A DNA stretch of 64,000 nt from Yersinia frederiksenii ATCC 33641 (GCF_000754805.1 NZ_KN150731.1:2467886-2531885); one strand, 5' to 3'. Shown: positions 44,229 through 60,329, numbered from the stretch's first letter. Notes: generated from the sequence alone by a model not told the origin. Numbers and translations are program-made.

Positions 44229-45321
44229 GGCCTGCCCTCCTTAATCGGACATAGCCGCCGGGTACAGCTGCGATCCACCCTGCTAACTCCAGCTCGAGCA
44301 ATTTGCTAACGATATCTGGCACAGGTTGGCCGGCGCGTTCGGCGACGACATCAACGGGTGTCACCTCATCTCCTACGTTAGCCAACACATCGACAAATGG
44401 CAATTCAACTTGCCCCTCGGATGAAGAAATAATTACTTTCTCGGGTAATGGTATCCATTGTAATGACCCCCCCACCTGTTCAGCGACCTCACGGGGAGAC
44501 CTTGCCAAATAAGCACCCTGCTGAATTAACCAATGAACACCGTCACTGGTTGTACTGCCCAATGGCCCCGGTAAGGCAAAAACATCTCGCCCTTGTTCCA
44601 TAGCATAGCGGGCAGTAATTAAAGAGCCACTTTTCAGCGTTGCCTCAACAACTAAGACGGCAGAACTTAGCCCACTGATTATACGGTTTCTTCTGGGGAA
44701 ATGAGCCGCGATAGGCAATGCTGTCGTCAAAAACTCAGAAACTAATACACCGCCTTGGGATTCAATTTCTCGAGCTAAATGGTTATGGCGACGTGGGTAT
44801 ATATTCTCCAAACCACTGCCCAAGACAGCAATCGTTCTTCCTTTCACATCCAAGGCTGCCCTATGGCATATCCCGTCAATCCCCATAGCCAAGCCGCTGG
44901 TGATGGCCAACCCCATCAGAGCCAGTTCTGAAGCAAAATGCCGTCCCCATTGCTCGCCATAATGGCTAAAGTGGCGACTTCCAACCATGGCAACCTGAGG
45001 GTGATAGAGAGCATCAAGCTCACCAGAGGCAAAAATCACGAGTGGCGCAGCTGAAATATGAATTAAGCGGGGTGGATAATCAGTTTCACCATAGGCTAGT
45101 AGATGGTGAGAGGGGGAATCCAACCATCTCAGTGTGGCCTCAATATCACCGGAGTCAGCTTGGAAGAATTGCTGACATTGTTGTGAATCTAATCCATAGG
45201 CCGCTAACCTCCCAGGATGGATATCACCACGGGCAAGCAGCCGCTTGACCAATGCACGGCATTTTATTGTGCCTAGCCCCTTGACTTTGCTCATCCTGAG
45301 CCATATTTCTGCCGCTAGCAT
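44200..45321 (-). CDS. dprA: DNA processing protein DprA (Smf)
   Basis: DprA binds single-stranded DNA and loads RecA during natural transformation; in enterobacteria its role is less clear. The 373-residue protein has an N-terminal SAM-like segment with [18 protein letters not shown], a Rossmann core with [41 protein letters not shown] and [12 protein letters not shown], and a C-terminal winged helix (about 305-365). It is divergent from def-fmt and first in the dprA-smg group. Confidence 0.93.
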   Translation of the reverse strand: MLAAEIWLRMSKVKGLGTIKCRALVKRLLARGDIHPGRLAAYGLDSQQCQQFFQADSGDIEATLRWLDSPSHHLLAYGETDYPPRLIHISAAPLVIFASGELDALYHPQVAMVGSRHFSHYGEQWGRHFASELALMGLAITSGLAMGIDGICHRAALDVKGRTIAVLGSGLENIYPRRHNHLAREIESQGGVLVSEFLTTALPIAAHFPRRNRIISGLSSAVLVVEATLKSGSLITARYAMEQGRDVFALPGPLGSTTSDGVHWLIQQGAYLARSPREVAEQVGGSLQWIPLPEKVIISSSEGQVELPFVDVLANVGDEVTPVDVVAERAGQPVPDIVSKLLELELAGWIAAVPGGYVRLRRAGHVRRSNLLI

Positions 45322-45454
45322 ATCGCCTCCCTGGCTTACTTTCTAAGCTGACACCGATTTGTTCAATTGGTAGCCGATGCTGTCAATCAGGGCAGGAAAT
45401 GTCTACAATAGAGATTGAATATCATTCACTACTCGGACGCAGATCTAGATATTT

Positions 45455-45967
45455 ATGTCAGTATTACAAGTATTACATTACCCAGATGAGCGGCTGCGCA
45501 AAATTGCTGCGCCGGTAAAAGAAGTCAATGGTGAAATCCAGCGTATCGTGGACGACATGTTCGAAACCATGTATGCAGAGGAAGGCATTGGTCTTGCTGC
45601 AACCCAAGTGGATGTTCACCTGCAAATTATCGTCATTGATGTTTCGGAAAATCGTGACCAACGTCTGGTGTTAATTAACCCAGAACTGTTGGAAAAAAGC
45701 GGTGAAACCGGCATTGAAGAAGGTTGCCTGTCAATTCCTGAACAACGTGCATTAGTTCCGCGGGCTGAAAAAGTAAAAATCAGAGCACTGGATCGGGACG
45801 GTAAACCGTTCGAACTGGAAGCTGATGATTTATTAGCAATTTGTATCCAGCATGAAATGGATCACTTGGTTGGTAAACTGTTTGTCGACTATCTGTCACC
45901 GCTGAAACGTCAGCGTATCCGCCAAAAGCTGGAGAAAATGGCCAAGTTGAATGCTCGTGCCAACTAA
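45455..45967 (+). CDS. def: peptide deformylase
   Basis: Def removes the N-formyl group from new proteins. The 170-residue product carries all three motifs: GIGLAATQ (44-51), EEGCLSIP with the metal cysteine at 91, and QHEMDHL with metal histidines at 133 and 137 and catalytic glutamate 134. fmt follows after 24 bases, pairing formylation with deformylation in one operon as in most bacteria. Confidence 0.98.
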   Translation: MSVLQVLHYPDERLRKIAAPVKEVNGEIQRIVDDMFETMYAEEGIGLAATQVDVHLQIIVIDVSENRDQRLVLINPELLEKSGETGIEEGCLSIPEQRALVPRAEKVKIRALDRDGKPFELEADDLLAICIQHEMDHLVGKLFVDYLSPLKRQRIRQKLEKMAKLNARAN

Positions 45968-45991
45968 CCCCTTCTAATGCAGGAAACCAAT

Positions 45992-46939
45992 GTGTCTGAT
46001 TCTTTGCGGATTATTTTTGCCGGAACTCCTGACTTTGCAGCGCGCCACTTAGGCGCGTTGTTGTCTTCTCAACATCAGATTGTGGGAGTTTTCACTCAAC
46101 CTGATCGCCCAGCGGGCCGAGGCAATAAGCTAACACCAAGCCCGGTTAAAGTACTTGCAGAACAACAGGGTATTCCCGTTTTTCAGCCAAAATCCTTACG
46201 ACCGGAAGAAAACCAACATTTAGTTGCTGATCTGAAGGCCGATATTATGGTTGTGGTTGCCTATGGCTTGATTCTGCCGGCCTCAGTATTGGCAATGCCT
46301 CGACTAGGCTGCATTAATGTTCATGGTTCTCTGTTACCGCGCTGGCGTGGTGCTGCACCGATCCAACGTTCATTATGGGCTGGTGATGCAAAAACCGGTG
46401 TCACCATCATGCAGATGGATGTTGGGTTAGATACCGGTGATATGCTGCATAAAATTGAGTGTGACATTCAGCCACAAGATACCAGTGCGACACTGTACGA
46501 TAAATTGGCGCAACTTGGTCCTCAGGGCTTATTGGTCACACTGCAACAGTTAGCTGAAGGCCGCGCCCAACCTGAAGTACAAGATGAAGCGCAAGTTACC
46601 TATGCAGAAAAACTCAGTAAAGAGGAGGCCAAATTAGATTGGTCACTTTCTGCTGTTCAGTTAGAACGTTGTATTCGTGCCTTTAATCCTTGGCCAGTCA
46701 GCTATTTTGTCGTTGATGAACAACCGGTCAAAGTCTGGCAAGCGCAAGTACTTGCTGCGGTTGATAATGTGGCACCAGGAACCATCATCCATGCGGATAA
46801 ACATGGCATTCAAGTGGCCACGGCTAAGGGTGTTTTGAATATTACCCAACTGCAACCCGCCGGGAAAAAAGCCATGTCAGCGGCAGACTTATTAAATTCA
46901 CGACGTGAATGGTTTACACCGGGTAGCCAACTAGCATAA
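45992..46939 (+). CDS. fmt: methionyl-tRNA formyltransferase
   Basis: Fmt formylates initiator Met-tRNA using 10-formyltetrahydrofolate. I start at GTG 45992 (315 residues, [17 protein letters not shown], the E. coli length), since AGGAAA lies 8 bases before it; the ATG at 45977 has no site. The formyl-transfer motif [16 protein letters not shown] and VGLDTGDML with its aspartate are intact, and the C-terminal OB-type domain ends in [17 protein letters not shown]. It lies between def and rsmB. Confidence 0.96.
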   Translation: MSDSLRIIFAGTPDFAARHLGALLSSQHQIVGVFTQPDRPAGRGNKLTPSPVKVLAEQQGIPVFQPKSLRPEENQHLVADLKADIMVVVAYGLILPASVLAMPRLGCINVHGSLLPRWRGAAPIQRSLWAGDAKTGVTIMQMDVGLDTGDMLHKIECDIQPQDTSATLYDKLAQLGPQGLLVTLQQLAEGRAQPEVQDEAQVTYAEKLSKEEAKLDWSLSAVQLERCIRAFNPWPVSYFVVDEQPVKVWQAQVLAAVDNVAPGTIIHADKHGIQVATAKGVLNITQLQPAGKKAMSAADLLNSRREWFTPGSQLA

Positions 46940-47032
46940 TAGCTCAGGTCTAACGGATAGATTTCATCGCCCGATACTTCATCATCGGGCCACTTTCCCT
47001 TTATTTGCTGACGTTTGTCGGCTTTTTTGGTT

Positions 47033-48322
47033 ATGAAAAACACATACAATCTCCGCAGCATCGCTGCTAAAGCAATTAGCCAGGTATTGGATCAGGGGCA
47101 ATCGCTCAGTACTGTTCTGCCTGGGCTACATAAAAGTATTTCCGACAAAGATCGCGCATTGCTGCAGGAGTTGTGTTTTGGCACTTTGCGTGTCCTGCCG
47201 CAACTTGAGTGGTGTATCCAGCAGTTAATGGCGCGCCCGATGACCGGAAAACAACGTGTATTCCATTATCTGATTATGGTTGGGCTTTATCAGCTGATAT
47301 ACACACGCATTCCTCCGCATGCAGCTTTGGCCGAAACGGTTGAAGGCGCTACTGCACTGAAACGCCCACAATTGAAAGGGTTAATCAACGGAGTACTGCG
47401 CCAGTTCCAGCGCCAACAAGTTGAGTTACTGGAACGAGCAGCAAATAACGATAGCCGCTATCTACATCCAAGCTGGTTATTAGCACGGATTAAACAGACT
47501 TATCCTGCTCAATGGCAGCAGATTTTGGATGCGAATAACCAGAAACCACCAATGTGGCTACGGGTAAGTCGGTTACACCATTCGCGCAATGAATATCTAG
47601 ATCTGTTAAAGCAAGCCAACATTGATGCCCTACCACATGACGTTTACCCCGATGCAGTTCGTCTTATCACACCTTGCGCCGTTAGTGATCTCCCCGGCTT
47701 TGAACTTGGCTGGGTAACAGTGCAAGATGCGTCGGCACAAGGTTGTGTTGATCTGCTTGATCCACAAAATGGCGAGCAGATCCTTGATCTCTGCGCAGCC
47801 CCTGGCGGCAAAACAACTCATATCCTGGAAGCTGCGCCAAAGACCCACGTATTGGCAGTTGATATTGATGAGCAGCGCCTGAACCGGGTTAAAGAAAATT
47901 TACAGCGCCTGAAATTAAATGCCGTTGTACGAGTCGGTGATGGGCGGACCCCAGATACATGGTGCGGCGATCAACAGTTTGATCGGATACTATTAGATGC
48001 GCCATGCTCCGCAACCGGCGTCATTCGTCGACACCCTGATATCAAATGGCTGCGTCGTGACAGCGATATTGCCGAGTTGGCCAAACTACAATCTGAGATA
48101 ATAGAAGCTATCTGGCCTAAACTGAAAAAAGGTGGCGTAATGGTTTATGCTACCTGCTCTATATTGCCCGAAGAGAATCAGCAGCAGATTACAGCTTTCC
48201 TGCAACGGCATGATGAAGCTGAGTTGGTTGAAACCGGCACGGCCTCAGCACCAGGTAGACAAAATCTGCCACACCCTGAGGATGGCGATGGTTTCTTCTA
48301 TGCGAAGTTGATCAAAAGATAG
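47033..48322 (+). CDS. rsmB: 16S rRNA m5C967 methyltransferase RsmB
   Basis: RsmB (Sun/Fmu) methylates C967 of 16S rRNA. Start ATG 47033 gives 429 residues as in E. coli. An N-terminal NusB-like domain (to about residue 140, [21 protein letters not shown]) precedes the methyltransferase: [14 protein letters not shown] for AdoMet, [17 protein letters not shown] with the first catalytic cysteine and [11 protein letters not shown] with the second. It belongs to def-fmt-rsmB-trkA. Confidence 0.96.
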   Translation: MKNTYNLRSIAAKAISQVLDQGQSLSTVLPGLHKSISDKDRALLQELCFGTLRVLPQLEWCIQQLMARPMTGKQRVFHYLIMVGLYQLIYTRIPPHAALAETVEGATALKRPQLKGLINGVLRQFQRQQVELLERAANNDSRYLHPSWLLARIKQTYPAQWQQILDANNQKPPMWLRVSRLHHSRNEYLDLLKQANIDALPHDVYPDAVRLITPCAVSDLPGFELGWVTVQDASAQGCVDLLDPQNGEQILDLCAAPGGKTTHILEAAPKTHVLAVDIDEQRLNRVKENLQRLKLNAVVRVGDGRTPDTWCGDQQFDRILLDAPCSATGVIRRHPDIKWLRRDSDIAELAKLQSEIIEAIWPKLKKGGVMVYATCSILPEENQQQITAFLQRHDEAELVETGTASAPGRQNLPHPEDGDGFFYAKLIKR

Positions 48323-48373
48323 TCGTGGCTTTACTGCCTCAAAACCTAATTTCAGTGTGAAACAGAGAACGCT

Positions 48374-49750
48374 ATGAAAATAATTATTCTTGGGGCGGGG
48401 CAAGTTGGCGGAACCCTTGCAGAAAATCTGGTGGGCGAGAACAACGACATTACCGTGGTTGATGTCGACTCAGGCCGGTTGCGTCAGCTGCAAGATAAAT
48501 TTGACCTACGAGTGGTTCAAGGGCACGGTTCACATCCTCGAGTTTTGCGGGAAGCTGGAGCAGAAGATGCAGATATGTTGGTTGCAGTAACGAATTCCGA
48601 CGAAACCAATATGATCGCCTGCCAAATTGCTTACTCACTCTTTAATACCCCAAATCGCATTGCGCGTATCCGTTCAGCTGAATATATCCGTGAGGCAGAT
48701 AAGCTTTTTCTACCGGAAGCCGTACCCATTGACCATTTAATCTCGCCAGAACAGCTAGTTATCGATTACATCTATAAATTAATCGAATATCCTGGGGCTT
48801 TGCAAGTGGTCAACTTTGCCGAGGGTAAAGTGAGCATTGCCGCGGTCAAAGCCTATTATGGCGGGCCATTAGTCGGCAATGCATTATCATCTTTGCGCGA
48901 ACATATGCCGCACATTGATACCCGTGTAGCCGCAATATTCCGTCAAGACAGGCCGATTCGTCCGCAAGGCTCAACGATCATAGAAGCAGGCGATGAAGTC
49001 TTTTTTGTTGCCGCTTCACAGCATATCCGAGCCGTGATGAGTGAATTGCAGCGCCTGGAAAAACCCTATAAGCGCATTATGATTGTCGGCGGTGGTAATG
49101 TCGGCGCGGGTTTAGCTCTGCGATTAGAAAAAGATTACAGTGTAAAATTGATTGAGCGCGACCAGCAGCGCGCCGCTGAATTAGCTGAAATGTTACATGA
49201 CACCATCGTATTTTATGGCGATGCATCAGACCAGGAATTACTAGCAGAAGAGCATATTGAGCAGGTTGATGTCTTTATTGCCATTACCAATGACGATGAA
49301 GCAAATATTATGTCGGCTATGCTGGCAAAACGCATGGGTGCGAAAAAAGCGATGGTATTAATCCAGCGCAGCGCCTATGTCGATCTGGTTCAGGGAAGTG
49401 TTATTGATATTGTTATTTCACCACAGCAAGCCACTATTTCTGCCTTATTAGGTCATGTACGTAAAGCTGATATTGTTAGTGTTTCCTCATTGAGACGTGG
49501 TGTGGCAGAAGCAATAGAAGCCATTGCTCACGGCGATGAAAGCACATCAAAAGTTGTCGGTCGAATGGTAGAAGATATCAAGCTACCGCCTGGTACAACG
49601 ATTGGAGCCATTGTTCGGGGTGACGAAGTTATCATTGCTAATGGTAATTCAATCATTAAGCAGGGCGATCATGTGGTGATGTTTATTACCCACAAGAAAT
49701 TTGTTCCTGATGTGGAGCGTTTGTTCCAACCAAGCCCATTCTTCTTGTAA
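48374..49750 (+). CDS. trkA: Trk potassium transporter NAD-binding subunit TrkA
   Basis: TrkA is the peripheral regulatory subunit of the Trk potassium uptake system, binding nucleotide and gating TrkH/TrkG. The 458-residue protein (E. coli 458) has two repeats, each an RCK-N Rossmann domain ([13 protein letters not shown] near residue 7, and [15 protein letters not shown] near 238) followed by an RCK-C domain. The ATG lies 51 bases after rsmB. It is the last gene of this plus-strand group before mscL. Confidence 0.97.
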   Translation: MKIIILGAGQVGGTLAENLVGENNDITVVDVDSGRLRQLQDKFDLRVVQGHGSHPRVLREAGAEDADMLVAVTNSDETNMIACQIAYSLFNTPNRIARIRSAEYIREADKLFLPEAVPIDHLISPEQLVIDYIYKLIEYPGALQVVNFAEGKVSIAAVKAYYGGPLVGNALSSLREHMPHIDTRVAAIFRQDRPIRPQGSTIIEAGDEVFFVAASQHIRAVMSELQRLEKPYKRIMIVGGGNVGAGLALRLEKDYSVKLIERDQQRAAELAEMLHDTIVFYGDASDQELLAEEHIEQVDVFIAITNDDEANIMSAMLAKRMGAKKAMVLIQRSAYVDLVQGSVIDIVISPQQATISALLGHVRKADIVSVSSLRRGVAEAIEAIAHGDESTSKVVGRMVEDIKLPPGTTIGAIVRGDEVIIANGNSIIKQGDHVVMFITHKKFVPDVERLFQPSPFFL

Positions 49751-49893
49751 TCAATAGCGATTAAATTAACTGACCTAAGTTATCAATTAAAACTATTCCC
49801 ATGGGGAATAGGAAAAATTCGCCTATAATTCTGGTTGTATCGAGTTTTATTTAGCTAAGATTAAGTAGTTCATTTTTAAATGGAGTATTGGTT

Positions 49894-50304
49894 ATGAGTT
49901 TTATGAAGGAATTTCGTGAGTTTGCCATGCGTGGCAACGTTGTCGACTTAGCGGTCGGGGTTATTATTGGTGCTGCATTCGGTAGAATTGTTTCCTCACT
50001 CGTCGCCGATATCATCATGCCACCATTAGGCTTATTACTCGGTGGAGTCGATTTCAAACAATTTCATTTTATATTACGAGCAGCCGAAGGAACTATACCT
50101 GCGGTTGTCATGAATTACGGTACATTTATTCAGAGCATTTTTGATTTTGTTATTGTGGCCCTCGCGATTTTCTCTGCCGTTAAACTGATGAACAAACTAC
50201 GCCGTGAAAAAGCAGAAGAAACCGCAGCACCACCGGCACCAACAGCAGAAGAAACCTTATTAGCAGAAATCCGTGATTTACTAAAAGCACAGCAATCAAA
50301 ATAA
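49894..50304 (+). CDS. mscL: large-conductance mechanosensitive channel MscL
   Basis: MscL opens under membrane tension to release solutes on osmotic downshock. I use ATG 49894 (136 residues, [15 protein letters not shown]), matching E. coli (136), with GGAG at 49882-49885. The first span, [18 protein letters not shown], contains the pore constriction; a second span lies at about residues 75-96 and a charged cytoplasmic C-terminus ends in [14 protein letters not shown] terminator follows. Confidence 0.97.
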   Translation: MSFMKEFREFAMRGNVVDLAVGVIIGAAFGRIVSSLVADIIMPPLGLLLGGVDFKQFHFILRAAEGTIPAVVMNYGTFIQSIFDFVIVALAIFSAVKLMNKLRREKAEETAAPPAPTAEETLLAEIRDLLKAQQSK

Positions 50305-50324
50305 TTTCGATCTGGTAGAACGTT

Positions 50325-50351
50325 AAAAGCCATCAAACAGATGGCTTTTTA
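50325..50351 (+). terminator. rho-independent terminator of mscL
   Basis: AGCCATC/GATGGCT with a five-base loop, flanked by AAAA and TTTTT, lies 24 bases after the mscL stop. The flanking A- and T-runs let it work for both convergent genes, mscL and arfA. Confidence 0.85.
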
Positions 50352-50362
50352 TTAAGCTAAAA

Positions 50363-50563
50363 TCAGAAGGCCAGTGGTAAAGAATCGCTTAATTGCTTAC
50401 CACTGGCCTCCCAGTCACCTCCTTTTGCATGTTTTTCTTTTCGCTGATAACTCCCTTTGCCTTTAATATTCTTCTCAATACGCTGTCTGAAAAGTGGGTC
50501 ATGAAGTAGAGCTTCTAGCGCGTTGTCTTTAATTTTCCCTTTGGTATGTCGATACGTCGTCAT
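50363..50563 (-). CDS. arfA: alternative ribosome-rescue factor ArfA
   Basis: ArfA frees ribosomes stalled on non-stop mRNA by recruiting RF2, acting as a backup to tmRNA. The 66-residue protein matches E. coli ArfA at [20 protein letters not shown] and [19 protein letters not shown]. The last codons lie in a 12-bp perfect hairpin (50369-50408); in E. coli such a hairpin makes the arfA transcript itself non-stop, so functional truncated ArfA is made only when tmRNA fails. Downstream of zntR, convergent with mscL. Confidence 0.9.
   Translation of the reverse strand: MTTYRHTKGKIKDNALEALLHDPLFRQRIEKNIKGKGSYQRKEKHAKGGDWEASGKQLSDSLPLAF
50369..50408 (-). promoter_or_regulatory. hairpin inside the 3' end of arfA
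   Basis: GGCCAGTGGTAA pairs perfectly with TTACCACTGGCC over 12 bp with a 16-base loop. It covers the last codons of arfA. In E. coli an arfA coding-region hairpin is cleaved by RNase III or terminates transcription, giving a non-stop message under tmRNA control; the placement here supports the same mechanism. Confidence 0.8.
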
Positions 50564-50651
50564 AATATTGCCTCACTAATGAAGTATTGATTAAAAATCC
50601 CACGAATAATACTGCTTGTCTGAACTGATTAAAACTACTTACCTAAAAAAT

Positions 50652-51077
50652 TTAGTCTTTGGCTAATTCCTCCGTCGCCCCCTGCTCCAAAGCTTCTAAA
50701 ATAGAGCAATAGGTCGTGGCATGCGTGCTCCCACAACAGGCATCACTCAGCCGTTTCAATGAATCACGCATCTTTTTTAGCTCAGTAATCTTGCTTTCTA
50801 CATCATGCAAACGAGAGTCTACAATTGCCTTTGACTCCTGGCAGGTATGATGTTCAGGATCGACACGGATCGATAATAATTCAGCGATAGTTTCTAATGT
50901 AAAACCCAACTGTTTTGCATAACGGATAAACCTTAAACGCTGCAAATCTTGTTCGCTATAAAGCCTATAGCCTCCCTCTGTTCGCTCGCCATGATCCATA
51001 ATTCCTTGTTTTTCATAATAGCGAATAGTGTCTGGCGTAACATCCGCGAGCTTTGCGAGTTGCCCAATTTTTAACAT
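50652..51077 (-). CDS. zntR: Zn(II)-responsive transcriptional regulator ZntR
   Basis: ZntR is a MerR-family activator of the zinc/cadmium exporter zntA. The 141-residue protein (E. coli 141) has the MerR helix-turn-helix MLKIGQLAKLADVTPDTIRYYE, a dimer helix and the complete set of zinc ligands: cysteine 79, cysteines 114 and 115, histidine 119 and cysteine 124. Its ATG directly abuts the stop of yhdN, so the two are cotranscribed. zntA is not in the window. Confidence 0.95.
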   Translation of the reverse strand: MLKIGQLAKLADVTPDTIRYYEKQGIMDHGERTEGGYRLYSEQDLQRLRFIRYAKQLGFTLETIAELLSIRVDPEHHTCQESKAIVDSRLHDVESKITELKKMRDSLKRLSDACCGSTHATTYCSILEALEQGATEELAKD

Positions 51078-51452
51078 TTAGTCACTCTCTTTAGACAGCT
51101 TATCTGCCAATTTATGTTGATACTCTTTGCGTAGAAAATCAGTGCTAAGCCCCGCTTGCTTCAATCTCAATTCCAACAGAGCAAGACGCTTATCCAAATT
51201 GGCATAATCATCATGCTGTTTATCTAGTTGTGAGAGCAAATCCACGATAGTGAGTGCCTCCTGCCTATCCTGCAACTCAGGAGGAAGATAGCCTGCATTC
51301 TTCAACAATCTATAGCTGACTCTCACATCAACGGGAATAAAGCTATCATCATCAAGCAGCAATGGCTTGCCATTTCCCGGTAAATTATCGAGTTCGCCTT
51401 TCTCTTGAGCCTTAGTAATATGCCTTTCAGCCCATTCATCAATGAGTCCCAT
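51078..51452 (-). CDS. yhdN: DUF1992 family protein YhdN
   Basis: A 124-residue protein of the DUF1992 family, whose members resemble part of a DnaJ-related protein; its function is unknown. The conserved start MGLIDEWAERHITKAQEKGELDNLPG and the GKPLLLDDDSFIPVDVRVSYRLLKNAGYLPPE block are clear. It lies between the rplQ terminator and zntR, as in E. coli. Confidence 0.88.
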   Translation of the reverse strand: MGLIDEWAERHITKAQEKGELDNLPGNGKPLLLDDDSFIPVDVRVSYRLLKNAGYLPPELQDRQEALTIVDLLSQLDKQHDDYANLDKRLALLELRLKQAGLSTDFLRKEYQHKLADKLSKESD

Positions 51453-51580
51453 ATCGTTCCCTAGAGGTCTGAACCCACAAGATCGAATAATAGTTAAGAT
51501 TAATGGATTAGAAGATAAATAATAAGGGGATAAAGGAAAGATACGGAGGGTGGAAATTCATGTTACTGAGTTATGGACGT

Positions 51581-51608
51581 AAAAAAACCGGGCAAGCCCG
51601 GTTTTTTT
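51581..51608 (-). terminator. rho-independent terminator of the alpha operon (after rplQ)
   Basis: AAAAAAACCGGGC pairs with GCCCGGTTTTTTT over 13 bp with a two-base nominal loop, 14 bases past the rplQ stop. On the minus strand it ends in seven T residues. Symmetric, so also able to stop plus-strand transcription. Confidence 0.92.
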
Positions 51609-51621
51609 ACGCGTTTACAGA

Positions 51622-52035
<414 letters not shown>

Positions 52036-52051
52036 TTAACCTGTGATCCGG

Positions 52052-53044
52052 TTACTCGTTGTCAGCAATGCTAGCCGGTGGCCAATTTTCTAGGCGCATG
52101 CCTAAAGAAAGACCACGTGATGCGAGCACGTCTTTAATCTCAGTAAGAGATTTTTTACCCAAGTTCGGCGTTTTCAACAGCTCAACTTCGGTACGCTGTA
52201 CCAGATCACCGATGTAGTGGATAGCTTCTGCCTTGAGGCAGTTAGCAGAGCGGACAGTCAATTCCAGATCGTCAACAGGGCGCAGCAGGATCGGATCAAA
52301 CTCTGGCTTCTCTTCTTTAACTTCCGGCTGACGTACATCACGTAGGTCAACGAAAGCTTCAAGCTGTTCAGCCAAGATAGTTGCCGCACGGCGGATCGCC
52401 TCTTCAGGATCGATCGTACCATTGGTTTCCATCTCGATAACCAACTTGTCCAGGTCGGTACGCTGTTCTACACGCGCTGCTTCAACATTGTAGGCAATAC
52501 GCTCTACAGGGCTATAGCATGCGTCTACTAACAGACGACCAATCGGGCGCTCATCTTCTTCCGAATGAATTCGGGCAGAAGCCGGCACATAACCACGACC
52601 ACGTTGAACTTTGATACGCATACTAATAGATGCGTTTTCATCGGTCAGGTGGCAGATAACGTGCTGCGGCTTGACGATTTCGACATCACCATCATGGGTG
52701 ATATCGGCTGCAGTCACAGGGCCAATGCCAGACTTATTCAGGGTAAGAATAACTTCATCTTTACCCTGAACTCTCACCGCCAGCCCTTTCAGGTTGAGCA
52801 GGATCTCCAGGATATCTTCCTGTACGCCTTCTTTGGTGCTGTACTCATGCAGTACACCATCAATCTCAACCTCGGTCACCGCGCAACCCGGCATAGATGA
52901 AAGCAGAATACGGCGCAGTGCGTTGCCGAGAGTATGGCCAAAGCCACGCTCTAACGGCTCAAGGGTCACCTTGGCGTGCGTCGAACTGACTTGCTCGATA
53001 TCTACCAGGCGCGGTTTTAGAAACTCTGTCACAGAACCCTGCAT
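52052..53044 (-). CDS. rpoA: RNA polymerase subunit alpha
   Basis: The alpha subunit nucleates RNA polymerase assembly and binds UP elements and activators. The product is 330 residues. The N-terminal dimer domain runs to about residue 235 ([20 protein letters not shown]), then a linker with KEEKPEFDP, then the C-terminal domain with [19 protein letters not shown] and [19 protein letters not shown], which includes the DNA-contacting residues. It lies between rpsD and rplQ. Confidence 0.98.
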   Translation of the reverse strand: MQGSVTEFLKPRLVDIEQVSSTHAKVTLEPLERGFGHTLGNALRRILLSSMPGCAVTEVEIDGVLHEYSTKEGVQEDILEILLNLKGLAVRVQGKDEVILTLNKSGIGPVTAADITHDGDVEIVKPQHVICHLTDENASISMRIKVQRGRGYVPASARIHSEEDERPIGRLLVDACYSPVERIAYNVEAARVEQRTDLDKLVIEMETNGTIDPEEAIRRAATILAEQLEAFVDLRDVRQPEVKEEKPEFDPILLRPVDDLELTVRSANCLKAEAIHYIGDLVQRTEVELLKTPNLGKKSLTEIKDVLASRGLSLGMRLENWPPASIADNE

Positions 53045-53069
53045 TGTGTCCTCTCTTTGGTACTAAGCT

Positions 53070-53708
<639 letters not shown>

Positions 53709-53720
53709 CTAAAAGCAGCG

Positions 53721-54113
<393 letters not shown>

Positions 54114-54126
54114 TCAATCACCCCGA

Positions 54127-54483
54127 TTATTTCTTGATCGGTTTACGCGGACCCTTACGGGTACGTGCGTTGGTCTTAGTACGCTGACCGCGAACTGGTA
54201 GACCACGACGATGACGCAAACCACGATAAGTCCCAAGGTCCATCAGACGCTTGATGCTCAGGGTCACCTCACGACGCAGATCACCTTCTACAACGTACTT
54301 GGCAACTTCGTCACGCAGCTTCTCGATTTGCTCTTCAGACAGCTCACTGATCTTAACATTTTCAGCAATACCCGCAGCAACACAGATAGCCTGTGAGCGA
54401 GTCTTACCGATGCCGTAGATCGCAGTCAAAGCGATAACGGTATGTTTCTGATCAGGAATGTTAATGCCTGCTATACGGGCCAC
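54127..54483 (-). CDS. rpsM: 30S ribosomal protein S13
   Basis: S13 sits in the 30S head and contacts the P-site tRNA. The 118-residue product begins [19 protein letters not shown] and ends [10 protein letters not shown]. The start codon is GTG (54481-54483) after AGGAG, as in E. coli, where the weak start belongs to the S4-controlled translation switch. First gene of the alpha operon. Confidence 0.98.
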   Translation of the reverse strand: MARIAGINIPDQKHTVIALTAIYGIGKTRSQAICVAAGIAENVKISELSEEQIEKLRDEVAKYVVEGDLRREVTLSIKRLMDLGTYRGLRHRRGLPVRGQRTKTNARTRKGPRKPIKK

Positions 54484-54588
54484 TATGCACTCCTACTATT
54501 TTATACAGCAATACCATTCTGAAAAGCCCGTTTTCAGGATACTCAAATAGCATTGCAGTCACATACAAAAGATTGGCTGGCTAATCTA
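54484..54588 (-). promoter_or_regulatory. alpha operon leader (S4 autoregulatory pseudoknot)
   Basis: The leader between rpmJ and rpsM keeps the E. coli alpha-mRNA blocks: TTTGAGTATCCTGAAAACGG, GGGCTTTTCAG and TAGTAGGAGTGCATAGTG at the start. GGCTTTTCAG can pair with CTGAAAA, as in the known pseudoknot that binds S4 and traps the initiating ribosome. Confidence 0.78.
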
Positions 54589-54611
54589 GCCAGCTCAACC
54601 CAACTTTGCAA
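54583..54611 (-). promoter_or_regulatory. probable alpha operon promoter
   Basis: On the minus strand TTGCAA and TAGATT are separated by 17 bases, just downstream of rpmJ and ahead of the S4 leader. The segment is nearly identical to the E. coli alpha promoter region. Confidence 0.65.
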
Positions 54612-54629
54612 GAAAAATATGCAAGATAA

Positions 54630-56112
<1,483 letters not shown>

Positions 56113-56119
56113 CTGCTAC

Positions 56120-56554
56120 TTATTCCTCAATTTTACCGCCAGCAGCTTCGATAGCAGCACGAGCGCCTTTGGTGACACGCAGACCACGAAGAGTTACCGC
56201 ACGAGTGATTTCGCCTGAAAGCATAACTTTCGCGAACTCAATCTGGGTACCAACAACGTTAGCGGCTTTCAGCGTGTTCAGGTCGATTACGTCGCCTTCC
56301 ACTAAAGCCAGTTCAGACAGACGAACTTCTGCCGTGATCATAGCTTTGCGAGAGGTGAAGCCGAATTTCGGCAAACGACGATATAAAGGCATCTGACCAC
56401 CTTCAAAACCACGACGTACGCCACCACCAGAACGTGAGTTCTGACCTTTGTGACCACGACCAGCAGTTTTACCCAGGCCAGAACCGATACCACGACCTAC
56501 ACGCTTCGGCGCATGCTTGGCACCATCAGCCGGAGACAGAGTATTTAAACGCAT
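56120..56554 (-). CDS. rplO: 50S ribosomal protein L15
   Basis: A large-subunit core protein of 144 residues. The glycine- and arginine-rich N-terminal extension ([20 protein letters not shown], about 14-33) and the C-terminal [20 protein letters not shown] segment identify it. It lies 3 bases after rpmD and is followed by secY. Confidence 0.98.
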   Translation of the reverse strand: MRLNTLSPADGAKHAPKRVGRGIGSGLGKTAGRGHKGQNSRSGGGVRRGFEGGQMPLYRRLPKFGFTSRKAMITAEVRLSELALVEGDVIDLNTLKAANVVGTQIEFAKVMLSGEITRAVTLRGLRVTKGARAAIEAAGGKIEE

Positions 56555-56557
56555 CTG

Positions 56558-56737
56558 TTACTCCTCAACTTTAACCATGTAGGAAACCAAGTTGACCATA
56601 CCACGTACAGCAGGAGTATCCTCACGCTCTACAGTATGACCAATACGACGCAGACCTAAACCGATCAGGGTTGCCTTATGTTTTGGCAAACGACCGATAC
56701 TGCTTTTTGTTTGAGTTACTTTAATAGTCTTTGCCAT
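56558..56737 (-). CDS. rpmD: 50S ribosomal protein L30
   Basis: A 59-residue large-subunit protein read directly from the minus strand. It begins [20 protein letters not shown] and ends [11 protein letters not shown], with the family [15 protein letters not shown] in between. It is one base-pair gap pattern away from rpsE (2 bases) and 3 bases before rplO, in normal spc order. Confidence 0.97.
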
Positions 56738-56739
56738 GG

Positions 56740-57252
<513 letters not shown>

Positions 57253-57257
57253 CTACC

Positions 57258-57620
<363 letters not shown>

Positions 57621-58154
57621 TTACTTCTTCTTAGCCTCTTTGGTACGCACGACTTCGTCGGCGTAACGGACACCCTTGCCTTTATAAGGCTCAGGACGAC
57701 GGTAGGCACGTAAATCTGCTGCAACCTGACCAATCACCTGCTTATCAGCGCCTTTCAGCACGATTTCAGTTTGAGTTGGGCATTCAGCAGTGATGCCAGC
57801 CGGCAATTCATGGTCAACTGGATGAGAGAAGCCTAAAGCTAAATTCACCACGTTGCCTTTAACTGCGGCACGGTAACCTACACCTACCAATTGAAGCTTC
57901 TTAGTGAAGCCTTCGGTAACACCAACGACCATTGCATTAAGCAGTGCACGAGTGGTACCCGCTTGGGCCCAACCGTCTACAGCGCCTTCGCGTGGAGCGA
58001 AAGTCAGTGTATTTTCTTCTTGCTTAACTTCAACAGCGCTATGGACGGTACGAGTCAGCTCGCCGTTCTTACCCTTTATCGAAATAACCTGACCGTTGAG
58101 TTTTACCTCTACGCCGGCAGGAATGACGACGGGTGCTTTTGCAACACGAGACAT
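57621..58154 (-). CDS. rplF: 50S ribosomal protein L6
   Basis: L6 lies near the factor-binding site of the large subunit. The 177-residue product has the duplicated L6 fold, with [20 protein letters not shown] (about 86-105) and the C-terminal signature [19 protein letters not shown]. It lies between rpsH and rplR in the spc operon. Confidence 0.98.
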   Translation of the reverse strand: MSRVAKAPVVIPAGVEVKLNGQVISIKGKNGELTRTVHSAVEVKQEENTLTFAPREGAVDGWAQAGTTRALLNAMVVGVTEGFTKKLQLVGVGYRAAVKGNVVNLALGFSHPVDHELPAGITAECPTQTEIVLKGADKQVIGQVAADLRAYRRPEPYKGKGVRYADEVVRTKEAKKK

Positions 58155-58168
58155 TCTTTCCTCCCGAA

Positions 58169-58567
<399 letters not shown>

Positions 58568-58594
58568 TTACTCCCGTGATTCAATTGGTGACAA

Positions 58595-58900
58595 TTACCA
58601 GCTAGCCTTTTTAAGGCCCGGGATTTCACCGCGCATTGCGGTTTCACGGACTTTAATACGGCTCAACCCGAACTTCCGCAGGAAACCATGCGGACGACCA
58701 GTTTGGTTGCAGCGGTTACGCTGACGGGACGGGCTGGAATCACGCGGCAGAGACTGCAGCTTCAGAACAGCATTCCAACGATCTTCGTCGGATGAGTTCA
58801 CACCAGAGATAATAGCTTTTAATTCCTCGCGTTGAGCGCGGTATTTGTTAGCTAGTTTCACGCGAACGACTTCGCGTGCTTTCATTGATTGCTTAGCCAT
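58595..58900 (-). CDS. rpsN: 30S ribosomal protein S14
   Basis: S14 is a 30S head protein. The gene starts at ATG 58900 (101 residues, [20 protein letters not shown]); the longer open frame upstream overlaps rplE and is not coding. Only one cysteine is present, in RNRCNQTGR, so this is the zinc-free long form typical of enterobacteria. It lies 13 bases after rplE. Confidence 0.98.
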
Positions 58901-58913
58901 CAGTAACCCTACC

Positions 58914-60176
<1,263 letters not shown>

Positions 60177-60243
60177 CTAATGTCAACTACTACTTTAGGA
60201 CCCAGAATAGGTCGTTTAAAAGCCCCAAGAATGAGGGCGCAGC

Positions 60244-60272
60244 ATTATAACACCGCTTCCAGATTATGGGTA
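60244..60272 (-). promoter_or_regulatory. spc operon promoter
   Basis: On the minus strand a consensus TATAAT (plus positions 60244-60249) follows GAAGCGGTGT; the -35 side (CTACCC) is poor. The stretch CTACCCATAATCTGGAAGCGG closely matches the E. coli spc promoter region. It lies 80 bases upstream of rplN. Confidence 0.75.
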
Positions 60273-60307
60273 GAAAAAATAAACGGCCCACTTTCTGAGC
60301 CGTTTAT
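60273..60307 (-). terminator. rho-independent terminator of the S10 operon
   Basis: On the minus strand ATAAACGGC/GCCGTTTAT is a perfect 9-bp stem with an 11-base loop followed by TTTTT. It lies 23 bases after the rpsQ stop and just before the spc promoter. Confidence 0.85.
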
Positions 60308-60329
60308 TATGTTCGAGTTGGCTACTCTA

